From: PALSA-612 sp963776735
GTDB taxonomy: Bacteria; Actinomycetota; Thermoleophilia; Gaiellales; Gaiellaceae
DNA: 64,000 nt
Assembly (NCBI GenBank): GCA_963776735.1
Contig: CAVZNV010000021.1
Span: 186,001 to 250,000, forward strand
Direction of reading: 5' to 3'
Shown here: positions 54,856 through 63,093 of the stretch, piece by piece
How positions within the stretch are numbered: position 1 is the first letter of the stretch
How the letters are laid out: every line of letters begins with the position of its first letter
The notes under the pieces: generated by a model
The model's input: only the letters and a program-made list of their open reading frames with translations
The model's database searches: none
What the model was told of the DNA's origin: nothing
Position numbers and translations under genes: made by a program

Positions 54856-57111
54856 CTAGATGTGGCCCTTGCAGGTGCCGCCGTCGGCGTTGCTGTTCGT
54901 GCCGTCGGGGCAGGTCGTGTTCGACCAGGTCGCCTGCTGGACGTTGGCGCCGGCAAGGTTCGCGCCGGCGAGGTTCGCGTTCGTGAAGTCGGCGTGCTGG
55001 AGGTTCGAGCCGCGCAGGTCGGCACCCGCGAGCGACGCGCCCGCGAGATCCGCGTCCTGCATGTTCGTTCCTCTGATCGCGGCGCCGGTCAGCACCGCGT
55101 TCGGCAGGAACGCGTGCTGCAGGTTGGCACCGTTCAGGTTGGCGTTGTTCATCTCCGCCCCGGACAGGTCCGTGGTCTGCATGTTCTTGCCAGAGAGGTT
55201 GGCGCCCCGGTAGTCGACCTGGCCCGTGGCCGGGTCGAGCGGCACCGCGTCGGTCTTGCACTTGAGGTCGAACAAGCCGGCGAGGTCGAACGCCACGTGC
55301 TCGCTCTTGTCGGTCGCTGCGAGCGCCTGGTCGAACGAGCCGGGAATCCCCGACAGGTGCCAGTTGTACTCGATGAAGTTCGGCACGGACGCCAGGTCGC
55401 TGATGTTGTGGTCGACCGTGTCGCTCGCCGCACACGGCGAGATGACGAGGAACGGCTGGCGCGGCCCGAAGCCGCAGCGGCCCTGCTCGCCCGCCAGCGG
55501 CTGGAACGACGGGGTCTCGGTGCCACACTGCCCGGACGTCCCGTTCCCCTTGGGGAGAACGGTGTTCGTCAGGTTGTCCGCAACCGACGCCGACGGGTTC
55601 GTGACGCCGCTGTAGACGTGGTCGTACCAGCCGTCCGAGTCGTCGTAGGCGACGACCACGGCGGTGCTCGGCCAGTCGGGCCCGGCCTCGAGCGAGTTGA
55701 TCTCACGGTCGACGAACTGCTGCTCGTCCGCGGGATCGGAGTACTGGGCGTGGCCGTCCTCGTATCCCGGCGCCTTGAGGAAGCTGACCGCCGGAAGTGC
55801 GGTGGCGGGAAGCTTTCCGGCGTTGATCGCCGCGAGCAGCTGGTCGAAGTCGCTCGTGTCGTAGTTGTGGTTCGGCGTGTCGAACTGCGGTGCGCCTGAG
55901 ACGTAGTGCTGGGTGTCGGTTCCGATCTCCTGGAGCCCGGCGAGCGTGTCGTTGCCCGAGCCGTCAGCCGGCACCGTCAGGTGGTGCGGGTTCGCAGTCG
56001 AGGCGTAGTACTGAAAGGGCTCGTGGTGCGGGATGTAGTCGTCCTTGTAGTTCTCCGCGCCGCTGTAGCCGAGGGCGACGCCGATCGGATGCACCGCGTC
56101 GCAGAGCGCCTGGTTCGATGCATGTGCCGGGACGACCTTGCCGGTGAAGCTCCCGGAGAACTCGTCCGGGATGAACTGCGAGGTCGGCTGGGTGGGATGG
56201 CTCGTGGCCGGCGCCGCTACGGCGAAGGTCGTCGTGGGCTGGAAGCCGCCCTGGAACCAGCCCCAGGAGAGGCCGGCCGAGTTGAGCTCGTCGCCGATGT
56301 TCGTCCCCTTCAGGGCGACGGCGTCACGGGTCGAGCAGTCGTCCCAGTACGGCTGAGCGTCACTCGTCAGCGAGTAACCGCCGACGCTGCCGTCCGGGGT
56401 CAGATCCGCGTTCGGCGCCGCCTGCGTGGCGATCGACGGGCTGTTCGCTTCGTGCGCCGTGTCGACGTTGCCCGTGTTCCCGGAGACGAGGTTGACGGCG
56501 CCCGGTGCCGACGGCCCGAACGTCGGGCTGAAGGAGTTGTCGCTCATCGCGAAGCGCTTGGCGTAGTTCCACATGCCCGTGACGGTGTTGCCGTCGTAGT
56601 AGTCCATGACGGCCGCGGCGTGGCAGGCGACGCCGGGAGGCGGATTGCTCGTGCCGCCGACGCTCTGGACGAACTCGTTCATAAGCCCGCCGTCGAACGC
56701 CTGCTGCTCGTCGCTGTAGTTGTGGTCCTGGTCGCAGGTGAGCTGGCCACCCGGACTGCCGGGCAGGCCGAGTGCCGAGCTGTCGAGCCGCGCCGGCAGC
56801 GAGCTGTTCGGGTTGTTCGCCGTCAGGTCGGTCGAGTGCCGGAGGCTCGGCGGGATCGACGTGTCCGTCGCCGGCTTCAGTCCGTCGACGGCGGGCGTTC
56901 CGGCGGGCGCCAGGAACGGCTGACCGTCGGTGTTCGCCGCGTTCGGATACGTGCCGAAGTAGTGATCCAAGGAGACGTTCTCCTGGAAGATCACCACCAG
57001 GTGCTTGATCGGAGTGGCCGTGCCGTTCTTGTCGGCCGTGGCCGAGGCTGCGAGGGCGCCGGCGGTGATGATCACCGCGAGCACGGCAAACCACACGCGT
57101 TTGCGCAACAT
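54856..57111 (-). CDS. secreted phospholipase C/acid phosphatase-type phosphoesterase with pentapeptide-repeat tail
   Basis: A 751-residue exported enzyme: signal peptide (VWFAVLAVIITAGALAASATA), then the phosphoesterase domain that opens with HLVVIFQENVSLDHYFGTYP (catalytic area of the PLC/AcpA family), with DNSFSPTFGPSAPGAVNLV, SWGWFQGGF and AVVVAYDDSDGWYDHV further on and RQPFLVISPCAA near the end of the domain. Residues about 660-740 are some 14 pentapeptide repeats (A-N-L-x-G, ADLAG, ANLAG) forming a right-handed beta helix. The enzyme domain cleaves phosphate esters of lipids or other substrates; fusion to pentapeptide repeats is unusual. AGGA precedes ATG 57111. Monocistronic. Confidence 0.87.
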   Translation of the reverse strand: MLRKRVWFAVLAVIITAGALAASATADKNGTATPIKHLVVIFQENVSLDHYFGTYPNAANTDGQPFLAPAGTPAVDGLKPATDTSIPPSLRHSTDLTANNPNSSLPARLDSSALGLPGSPGGQLTCDQDHNYSDEQQAFDGGLMNEFVQSVGGTSNPPPGVACHAAAVMDYYDGNTVTGMWNYAKRFAMSDNSFSPTFGPSAPGAVNLVSGNTGNVDTAHEANSPSIATQAAPNADLTPDGSVGGYSLTSDAQPYWDDCSTRDAVALKGTNIGDELNSAGLSWGWFQGGFQPTTTFAVAAPATSHPTQPTSQFIPDEFSGSFTGKVVPAHASNQALCDAVHPIGVALGYSGAENYKDDYIPHHEPFQYYASTANPHHLTVPADGSGNDTLAGLQEIGTDTQHYVSGAPQFDTPNHNYDTSDFDQLLAAINAGKLPATALPAVSFLKAPGYEDGHAQYSDPADEQQFVDREINSLEAGPDWPSTAVVVAYDDSDGWYDHVYSGVTNPSASVADNLTNTVLPKGNGTSGQCGTETPSFQPLAGEQGRCGFGPRQPFLVISPCAASDTVDHNISDLASVPNFIEYNWHLSGIPGSFDQALAATDKSEHVAFDLAGLFDLKCKTDAVPLDPATGQVDYRGANLSGKNMQTTDLSGAEMNNANLNGANLQHAFLPNAVLTGAAIRGTNMQDADLAGASLAGADLRGSNLQHADFTNANLAGANLAGANVQQATWSNTTCPDGTNSNADGGTCKGHI

Positions 57112-57237
57112 CAATCCTCCCTGGTCGCTGGGCTTGTTCGAGGCGGCCGCGCACTCGCGACGGCCGCCGTTCGAGTGTCGCCGACTCACCCGGGCGCAGG
57201 GGTTGCATCTACGTGGCGGGCTGGTTGAGAGGTGGTG

Positions 57238-57978
57238 TCAGGCGCGGCCGGCGTACGGCATCTGCGTCGCCATCACCGTCACGAACGGTACGTTCGCGTC
57301 GAGCGGCAGGTTCGCCATGTAGACCACCGCCGCCGCAACGTGCGAGACGTCGATCGTCGGCTCGAGTGCCTTCGCCCCGCCCGCCTGGAGGACGCCGCCC
57401 GTCCGCATCGGCTCGGTCAGCTCGGTGGCTGCATTGCCGATATCGATCTGCCCGCAGCAGATGTCGAAGGCGCGGCCGTCCAGCATCGTCGCGCGCGTGA
57501 GGCCGGTGATCCCGTGCTTGGCAGCGGTGTACGGGGCCGAGTTCGGACGCGGGACGTGCGCCGAGATCGAGCCGTTGTTGACGATCCGCCCGCCGCGGGG
57601 CGTCTGGCGCTTCATCAACCCGAACGCCTCGCGCGTGCAGAGGAAGGCGCCGGTCAGGTTCGTGTCGACGACTGCATTCCACTGATCGGGGTCGAGTTCG
57701 TCCATGGGCACCGCGGGCGCGTTCACGCCGGCGTTGTTGAAGAGCAGGTCGAGGCGGCCGAAGCGCTGGTCGATCTTGGTGAACATGCTCGCGACCGAGG
57801 CCGGGTCGCGGACGTCGCAGACGAGCGCGAGCGCCCCGTTGCCCGCCGCGGCCGTCGTCTCCTCGAGCGGCTTGCGTCGCCGGCCCGTGACGACGACCGT
57901 GAAGCCCGCTTCGGCGAGTGCGACCGCCACGGCACGGCCGATCCCGGTCCCGCCGCCGGTGACGAGCGCCGTCTTCAC
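57238..57978 (-). CDS. short-chain dehydrogenase/reductase
   Basis: A 246-residue classical SDR: TALVTGGGTGIGRAVAVALAEAGF (TGxxxGxG cofactor motif), DVRDPASV, NNAGVNAPAV (NNAG), catalytic Ser in NNGSISAHVPRPNSAPYTAAKHG, with Tyr and Lys of YTAAK. It uses NAD(P)(H); arginines after the second strand (TGRRRKPLEE) favour NADP(H). It overlaps the DenD-like gene by 4 bases (GTGA) and is probably the second step of a short sugar-acid pathway. The substrate is unknown. Confidence 0.92.
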   Translation of the reverse strand: MKTALVTGGGTGIGRAVAVALAEAGFTVVVTGRRRKPLEETTAAAGNGALALVCDVRDPASVASMFTKIDQRFGRLDLLFNNAGVNAPAVPMDELDPDQWNAVVDTNLTGAFLCTREAFGLMKRQTPRGGRIVNNGSISAHVPRPNSAPYTAAKHGITGLTRATMLDGRAFDICCGQIDIGNAATELTEPMRTGGVLQAGGAKALEPTIDVSHVAAAVVYMANLPLDANVPFVTVMATQMPYAGRA

Positions 57979-58940
57979 GCGACCGCCTGCTTCAGCTCGT
58001 CCTCGACGTAGACGTCGACGATCTCGGTGAAATCACGCTCCGCGTGGAAGCCGAGCTCGAGCGCGCGCCGTGCGTCGAAGGCGCGAGGCCAGCCGGCGAC
58101 GATACGCGCGATCGTCTCGTCCGGCTCGTGGCGGATCAGCGCGACGGCGTCGTCGCCTCCGGCATGACGCAGCGCCTCGATCTCGTCCGCCACCGTCGCG
58201 GACACGCCCGGCATCGTCAGGCAGCGCTCGTCGCCCAGCAGCGACGTGTCCAGCGTCGCCGCGTGGAGGAAGAAGCCGACGGCCGAGCGCGGCGACGCAA
58301 ACCAGTGCCGCGTCGTCACGGGCACCGGTAGCACGGCTTCCCGCCCGTTCAACGGTTCGCAGACGATGCTCGAGAAGAAGCTCGACGCGGCTCGGTTGGG
58401 CCGGCCCGGGCGGACGCAGATCGTCGGCAGCCGGAGCGCGATGCCGTCGACCGCACCGCGGCGCGTGGCGTCCGAGAGCAGGAGTTCGCCGATCGCCTTC
58501 TGCGTGCCGTAGCTCGTCCGCGGCGTCGGCGTCTGATCGTCGCCGATCACGTCCGGGAACGGCGGTCCGAAGACCGCGATCGACGAGCTGAAGACGACGC
58601 GCGGGCGGTGCGAAGCGACGCGGGCCGCGTCGAGGAGCGTCCGCGTTCCCTCGACGTTGACGCGATACCCGGTGTCGGGGTCCGCCTCCGCGTGGCCGGA
58701 TACGACCGCCGCGAGGTGGAAGACCACGTCGGGCCGCCCGGCGACGAGCTCGGGTCCGACCGCGGCGATGTCCGCGACGCGCCGCTCGACCGGGAACGGC
58801 GCCTCGACGGGCCTCGGCTCGACGATGTCGACGAGCGTCAGCTGCGAGACGGGCTCGCCGCCGATCACGCCGTCGCGGGAGAGCCGCTCGACGAGCTTCC
58901 CGCCCACCATGCCGGCCGCTCCGGTGACGAGAACCCGCAC
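57975..58940 (-). CDS. NAD-dependent epimerase/dehydratase, D-erythronate dehydrogenase (DenD)-like
   Basis: A 321-residue extended SDR: VLVTGAAGMVGGKLVERL cofactor loop, VFHLAAVVSGHAEADPDTGYRVNVEGTRTLLDAAR and Tyr-x-x-x-Lys in TSYGTQKAIGELL, with RLPTICVRPGRPNRAASSFFSSIVCEPLNG, a block I associate with DenD-type enzymes of tetronate catabolism. DenD oxidises D-erythronate to 2-oxo-tetronate; partner genes of that route (kinase, isomerase) are absent here, so the assignment is by motif only. GTG 58940 has TAGAGT 6 bases upstream (58947-58952), inside the end of the upstream gene. Confidence 0.85.
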   Translation of the reverse strand: MRVLVTGAAGMVGGKLVERLSRDGVIGGEPVSQLTLVDIVEPRPVEAPFPVERRVADIAAVGPELVAGRPDVVFHLAAVVSGHAEADPDTGYRVNVEGTRTLLDAARVASHRPRVVFSSSIAVFGPPFPDVIGDDQTPTPRTSYGTQKAIGELLLSDATRRGAVDGIALRLPTICVRPGRPNRAASSFFSSIVCEPLNGREAVLPVPVTTRHWFASPRSAVGFFLHAATLDTSLLGDERCLTMPGVSATVADEIEALRHAGGDDAVALIRHEPDETIARIVAGWPRAFDARRALELGFHAERDFTEIVDVYVEDELKQAVA

Positions 58941-58949
58941 GGCGGGACT

Positions 58950-59216
58950 CTACGACGCAGGCATGTGCTCGGGCAGGAGGCCCGGGTCATCGATCTGGAA
59001 GCGCCCGCCGCAGACAGGACAGGCGGCAGTTCCCTGCACGAGGGTCGCCGGGTCCGGCACCGACTTCGACGCCGGGCAGAGGCCCTCCGGTTCGACCCGT
59101 CCCGTCACCTCGTCCTCCCGGAACGGCCGGCGCCGCACCGCCTCCATCAGCCCCAGCCAGAGCAGGAATCCGGCGACGACCCCGGCGAGGGTGAGCGCGT
59201 CGATGGCGAGCAGCAT
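58950..59216 (-). CDS. small membrane protein with a zinc-ribbon-like CPVCG motif
   Basis: An 88-residue protein: one hydrophobic N-terminal helix (AIDALTLAGVVAGFLLWLGL), a basic stretch, GLCPASKS and a C-terminal CPVCGGRFQID. The C-x-x-C pair with the earlier Cys could bind zinc or act as a redox pair. Family not recognised. It lies 9 bases before the DenD-like gene on the same strand and may be co-transcribed with it. Confidence 0.65.
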   Translation of the reverse strand: MLLAIDALTLAGVVAGFLLWLGLMEAVRRRPFREDEVTGRVEPEGLCPASKSVPDPATLVQGTAACPVCGGRFQIDDPGLLPEHMPAS

Positions 59217-59250
59217 CGTCGGGGAAGCGTATTCGCGTCAGACTGCGGGG

Positions 59251-60078
59251 ATGGGGTCGACGAAGGTTCTTCGGGTCGCAGCCGCGCAGGCCGTGGCCGA
59301 GCCCGGTGAGATCGACCGGAACGCGGCGACGGCCGCGCGGCTCGTCCGACAGGCAGCCGAGCGCGGCGCCGGCGTCGTCGTCTTCGCCGAGCTCTTCCTC
59401 TGCTGCTACGACCTCGGACTGCTGCGGCGTACGCCGGAGCGGTGTGACCTACAGCCGGACGACGCGCGGCTCGACCCGGTTCGCGAGGCTTGCCGCGAAG
59501 CGCGGGCGGTCGCTGTCGTCGGCGCGTCCGTCCGCGACGAGAACGGCCGGACGATCTCCGCGCTCGTGGTCGACGCCGCGGGCGACCTGGCCGCGCGTTA
59601 CGACAAGCAGCACCTCGACCGCAGCGAGCGCGACCTCTTCCGGCCGGGCACGAACGCGTGCGCCGTCGACGTGGACGGCTGGAGGTTCGCGATCGGCATC
59701 TGCTACGACGGCACCTTCCCCGAGCACGCGCGGGCGGCCGCGCTTGCGGGCGCGCACGGCTACCTCTGTCCGGTGTCGCACACGGAACGGTCGGTCGTGC
59801 ACCCGGCCCGTGCCCGCGAGAACACGATGTACGTTGCCCTCTCCAATCACGTCGGCGAGGCCGACGGCCGCCGAGTCTGCGGTCACAGCGCGATCTGGGA
59901 CCCGAACGGCGACGTGCTGGCCGACGCAGGGCCGGCGGACGAGGGGCTGGCGCTCGCGGACTTCGACCCGGCTGTGCTCGCAGCCGTCCGCGTAGACCGC
60001 CCGGTGCTCGAGGAGGCGCGGGCCTACGCAGCCGCCGGTGAGGCGTCCCCGGCCGCTGCCCGTGCCGCCCGGCGGTAG
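59251..60078 (+). CDS. carbon-nitrogen hydrolase (nitrilase superfamily)
   Basis: A 275-residue amidase. The Glu-Lys-Cys triad is visible: VVVFAELFLCCYDL (Glu), ARYDKQHLDRSERDLFRPG (Lys) and FAIGICYDGTFPEHARAAAL (Cys). SNHVGEADGRRVCGHSAIWDPNGDVLA completes the fold. It hydrolyses a C-N bond in an amide or N-carbamoyl compound in the cytoplasm; the substrate is unknown. The last 18 codons overlap the 3' end of the convergent membrane-protein gene (60024-60078). ATG 59251 follows GCGGGG. Single gene. Confidence 0.9.
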   Translation: MGSTKVLRVAAAQAVAEPGEIDRNAATAARLVRQAAERGAGVVVFAELFLCCYDLGLLRRTPERCDLQPDDARLDPVREACREARAVAVVGASVRDENGRTISALVVDAAGDLAARYDKQHLDRSERDLFRPGTNACAVDVDGWRFAIGICYDGTFPEHARAAALAGAHGYLCPVSHTERSVVHPARARENTMYVALSNHVGEADGRRVCGHSAIWDPNGDVLADAGPADEGLALADFDPAVLAAVRVDRPVLEEARAYAAAGEASPAAARAARR

Positions 60079-61016
60079 CGGACCCAGCGGTAGCCCAGCC
60101 AGGCGCACGTCAGGAGCGCCGAGAAGACCAGCAGGGCGAAGAACGCCGTCAGCCACTTGCCGGTGCCGATCCGGGTTCCGGTCAGGAGCGCGACGGCGGC
60201 GACGACGATCGGGATCACGATCAGCACGACCATGCGGATCAGGCCGGCGGAGAGCCCGACGCTCACCGCGGGCGTGGCCCGGATCACCGTCACGCCTGCC
60301 TCCTCACTGCGGCGGTCGTTGTAGAAGGCCGTCGCCTTCTTTCCCATCCGCAGCGCGCTGCGGCGCATCGAGATCGCCATATACGGCACCCAGACGAGCG
60401 GCAGGATCAGCCCGACCAGGAACGTCAGGACGAGCACGCCGACGTTGAACGCGCCGTGGAAGCGGCTCTGGTCGGGATCGTCCGAGCCGATGACGCCGAG
60501 CAGGTAGGCCATGCGCTTGATCATGTTCCAGCGCGTGCCCGCAGGCAGGCGCTTGTGCTCGGCAGGCTCCTGCGTGACCTTCTCGAGCGCCGCGCCTGCC
60601 TCGTCCGTCGAGTCGTAGGCGCCCTGGACGACCAGCAAGTCGGCGGCGCGCATCTCGTCGGTCGGGCTGTAGCCGTTGACGGCGGCGAGCTCGAACGCCA
60701 TCTGTGCCTGGGCGAGCAGGGCGGCGCAGAAGGCGATCGGGATCAGCACGATGAACGGCCCGCCGACGAATGCGCCCTCTGCGATGCAGACGCGCGTCTG
60801 GTGCTCGACGACCTGCCGCTCCATGTCCTCGACCGGCGCGTCCGGATGCTCCGCGCGCAGCTTGTCGACTGCCGTGCCCGCGCGGGGCCCGAAGTACTTG
60901 AGCGACCAGAGCGCGAGGTGCTCGGCCATGTTCTGAGGGTCGGCCCACAGGATCTTGAGCAGCGCGGGCGCCTCGAAGATCTCCGCGCCCTCGACTGCGG
61001 ACTGGTCCGTGCTCAC
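60024..61016 (-). CDS. membrane protein of unknown family
   Basis: A 330-residue protein: a long soluble N-terminal part (FEAPALLKILWADPQNMAEHLALWSLKYFGPRA, DAPVEDMERQVVEHQTRVCIAEGAFVG), then hydrophobic segments (PFIVLIPIAFCAALLAQAQMAFELAAVNGY, GVLVLTFLVGLILPLVWVPY, VVLIVIPIVVAAVALLTG, FFALLVFSALLTCAWLGYRW). The pattern resembles EcsC-like peripheral proteins but I cannot confirm it. GTG 61016 has TAGCCT 6 bases upstream (61023-61028). It is 9 bases past the LPG-synthase-like gene on the same strand. Its 3' end overlaps the nitrilase gene by 55 bases. Confidence 0.7.
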   Translation of the reverse strand: MSTDQSAVEGAEIFEAPALLKILWADPQNMAEHLALWSLKYFGPRAGTAVDKLRAEHPDAPVEDMERQVVEHQTRVCIAEGAFVGGPFIVLIPIAFCAALLAQAQMAFELAAVNGYSPTDEMRAADLLVVQGAYDSTDEAGAALEKVTQEPAEHKRLPAGTRWNMIKRMAYLLGVIGSDDPDQSRFHGAFNVGVLVLTFLVGLILPLVWVPYMAISMRRSALRMGKKATAFYNDRRSEEAGVTVIRATPAVSVGLSAGLIRMVVLIVIPIVVAAVALLTGTRIGTGKWLTAFFALLVFSALLTCAWLGYRWVRYRRAARAAAGDASPAAA

Positions 61017-61025
61017 GCGCCCAGG

Positions 61026-62123
61026 CTAACCCGCTGCGGCCGCGGCCGTCTTCGGTTTCCCGACCCGGTAGGTCGCGGCGGCCGCCAGACCGATGACGAG
61101 CGTCGGAACGACCGTCAGGAAGCGGTAGATCAGCGTGGCCGCGACTGCCTGCGGGTTGCTGGCGCCGAAGCCGACGAGCGCGCCGGTCAACGCCAGCTCC
61201 TCGACGCCGAAGCCGCCGGGCGTGATCGGGATCGAGCCCAGCGCGCGGATCAGTGACCACGCGGCGAACGCCTCGACGACGCTCACCTCGCTCGAATGGA
61301 CACCCGTGGCGCGGAGCGTCCCGACGAGGACGAGGAACACGGCGATCTGGCTCGCGAGCATGGTGGCAGTCAGGACGTGCCAGCGCCGGCGGAGCAGGAC
61401 GATCGCCTCGGCGCGGAACTGGACGAACTCGTCGCCCGACCAGCGGACGGGACGCTTGCGGATCAGATGCTTGAGCCAGTTGACTACGCGCGCCGCGAGG
61501 TCGCCGACGCGCCTCGCGAGCCTCGGACTCGAGAGGCCGACCGCGAAGGCCGACACGATGGCCACGAAGACGGCGAGCCCGATCAACGCCACCCAGTCGA
61601 GCGTCGAGTTTCGTCCGCCCTCGGCGGTGAGCGCCGCGACTCCGAGGATCGGGAAGCCGTACGTGATCAGCTGGCCCCAGACGTTCGTCAGCGCGACAGC
61701 GAGCCCGACCGGCCTGCCGCTGAAGCCCCACGTCTTCAGCATCCCGAACTGCGTCGCCATCGCGACCGCCGTGCCGCCGGGCGCAACGAGCGAGAGGGCC
61801 GACGACGCCGACGTCACGCGCAGCGCATGCAGGAACCCGAGGCCCGGCAGGGCCGCCATCCACGGCGGCGCGTTCGAGAGCAGGTTGATCGCCGTCAACG
61901 CGATCAGTCCGACGACCCACTCCCAGGACAGCGTCGTGACGACGTCCCACACCTGCCCGTAGTCGGCGATCTTCGGCAGCAGGTACGCGAAGGTGACGCC
62001 GATGATGACAACCGACGCGACGCCGCCGATGATCCGCGTCTTGCCGGTGCGCTTCTTCTTCTCGACGTGCTCGAGCTCCTTCTGGACGAGCTCGTCCTCG
62101 ACCCGGTGTTCGGCGGCCGTCAC
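61026..62123 (-). CDS. lysylphosphatidylglycerol synthetase-like integral membrane protein (UPF0104/YbhN type)
   Basis: A 365-residue membrane protein with about eight helices: an N-terminal basic segment and helix (IIGGVASVVIIGVTFAYLLP), LIALTAINLLSNAPPWMAALPGLGFLHALRVTSASSALSLVAPGG, and LGSIPITPGGFGVEELALTG, the conserved S-I-P-x-x-P-G-G-x-G-x-x-E signature of the YbhN/LPG-synthetase membrane domain. No acyltransferase soluble domain is present, so it is a flippase-like homologue rather than an aminoacyl transferase. GTG 62123 has TACGGT exactly 7 bases upstream. Probably co-transcribed with the following 60024-61016 gene. Confidence 0.87.
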   Translation of the reverse strand: MTAAEHRVEDELVQKELEHVEKKKRTGKTRIIGGVASVVIIGVTFAYLLPKIADYGQVWDVVTTLSWEWVVGLIALTAINLLSNAPPWMAALPGLGFLHALRVTSASSALSLVAPGGTAVAMATQFGMLKTWGFSGRPVGLAVALTNVWGQLITYGFPILGVAALTAEGGRNSTLDWVALIGLAVFVAIVSAFAVGLSSPRLARRVGDLAARVVNWLKHLIRKRPVRWSGDEFVQFRAEAIVLLRRRWHVLTATMLASQIAVFLVLVGTLRATGVHSSEVSVVEAFAAWSLIRALGSIPITPGGFGVEELALTGALVGFGASNPQAVAATLIYRFLTVVPTLVIGLAAAATYRVGKPKTAAAAAG

Positions 62124-62181
62124 ACGGGCGACCGTACATGCTTCATAGGCCGAAAGCAGGCTACGATCGGTGGGAGGGCTG

Positions 62182-63093
62182 ATGGAACCTGTCCAGCAGA
62201 CGACGCCGCCGGACGAGTCGGCGTCGAGGCTGCGGCGCCTCAAGGCGTGGTCGGCTGCGATGCAGGAGCAGAGCAAGCAGACCGCGGAGCACCAGCGGGG
62301 GCGCCACGAATCGGTGGACGCGGTCTTCGACATGGCCGACCGCGACGCCGAGGTCGCGGGCGGGATCATCGCCGGCGCGCTCGCGTACCGGCTGTTCATC
62401 TGGCTGCTGCCGCTCGGGCTCGTCGCCGTCGCCGGGCTCGGCATCGCGGCGGACGCCGCCTCGGAGTCGCCCGAGAAGGCGGCCGGCGACCTGGGGCTGC
62501 TCGGCCTCGTCACGAGCTCGATCGCCGGCGCGGCGAAGAGCTCGAACCGGTACTACGCGCTCGCGATCGGGATCCCGATCCTGATCTTCGTCACGCGCAG
62601 CGTCCTGCGGGTGCTGATCGGGGCGCACCGGCTGGTCTGGCGCGACCTCCGCTCGGCGGTCCCGAAGCCGAAGCTGTCGACCACGCTCGAGTTCCTCGGC
62701 GCAGTGCTGTTGCTCCTGGCGGCCTATGCGCTCGCGAGCCTGGCCGGCCGGCACACGGACGGGTTCGTCGGAGTGATCGTGACGATCCTGCTGCTGCTGC
62801 CGTACGCCGCGATCTGGCTCTACGTCACGACGCGGTTGCCGCACCGGACGGCGCCGTGGAAGGCGCTCGTGCCGGGCGCGCTCCTGTTCGGACTCGGTAC
62901 CGAGGTGATCTCTGCAGTCGCCAAGTACCTGATCGCCCCCTACGCGTTGGCCAAGCAGGGAACCTACGGCGCACTCGGCACCGCTGCGGTGCTGCTCCTC
63001 GGACTCTTTTTCTTCAGCCGGCTGATCGTCGGGGCCGCGGTGCTCAATGCGACGCTGTGGGAGCGGGGAGTGTGGGGGCAGCCGGAGCAGTGA
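62182..63093 (+). CDS. YihY/BrkB-family membrane protein
   Basis: A 303-residue protein with a soluble N-terminal region (LRRLKAWSAAMQEQSKQTAEHQRGRHE) and six helices: AGGIIAGALAYRLFIWLLPLGLVAVAGLGI (family core, A-x-x-x-x-x-x-L-P), YALAIGIPILIFVTRSVLRVL, LGAVLLLLAAYALASL, VIVTILLLLPYAAIWLYV, LVPGALLFGLGTEVISAVAKYL and TAAVLLLGLFFFSRLIVGAAVLNA. YihY/BrkB proteins are of unknown function, often annotated as RNase BN by mistake. ATG 62182 follows GGGAGGG; GTG 62170 is an alternative. The last 50 bases overlap the 3' end of the convergent gene. Confidence 0.83.
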   Translation: MEPVQQTTPPDESASRLRRLKAWSAAMQEQSKQTAEHQRGRHESVDAVFDMADRDAEVAGGIIAGALAYRLFIWLLPLGLVAVAGLGIAADAASESPEKAAGDLGLLGLVTSSIAGAAKSSNRYYALAIGIPILIFVTRSVLRVLIGAHRLVWRDLRSAVPKPKLSTTLEFLGAVLLLLAAYALASLAGRHTDGFVGVIVTILLLLPYAAIWLYVTTRLPHRTAPWKALVPGALLFGLGTEVISAVAKYLIAPYALAKQGTYGALGTAAVLLLGLFFFSRLIVGAAVLNATLWERGVWGQPEQ

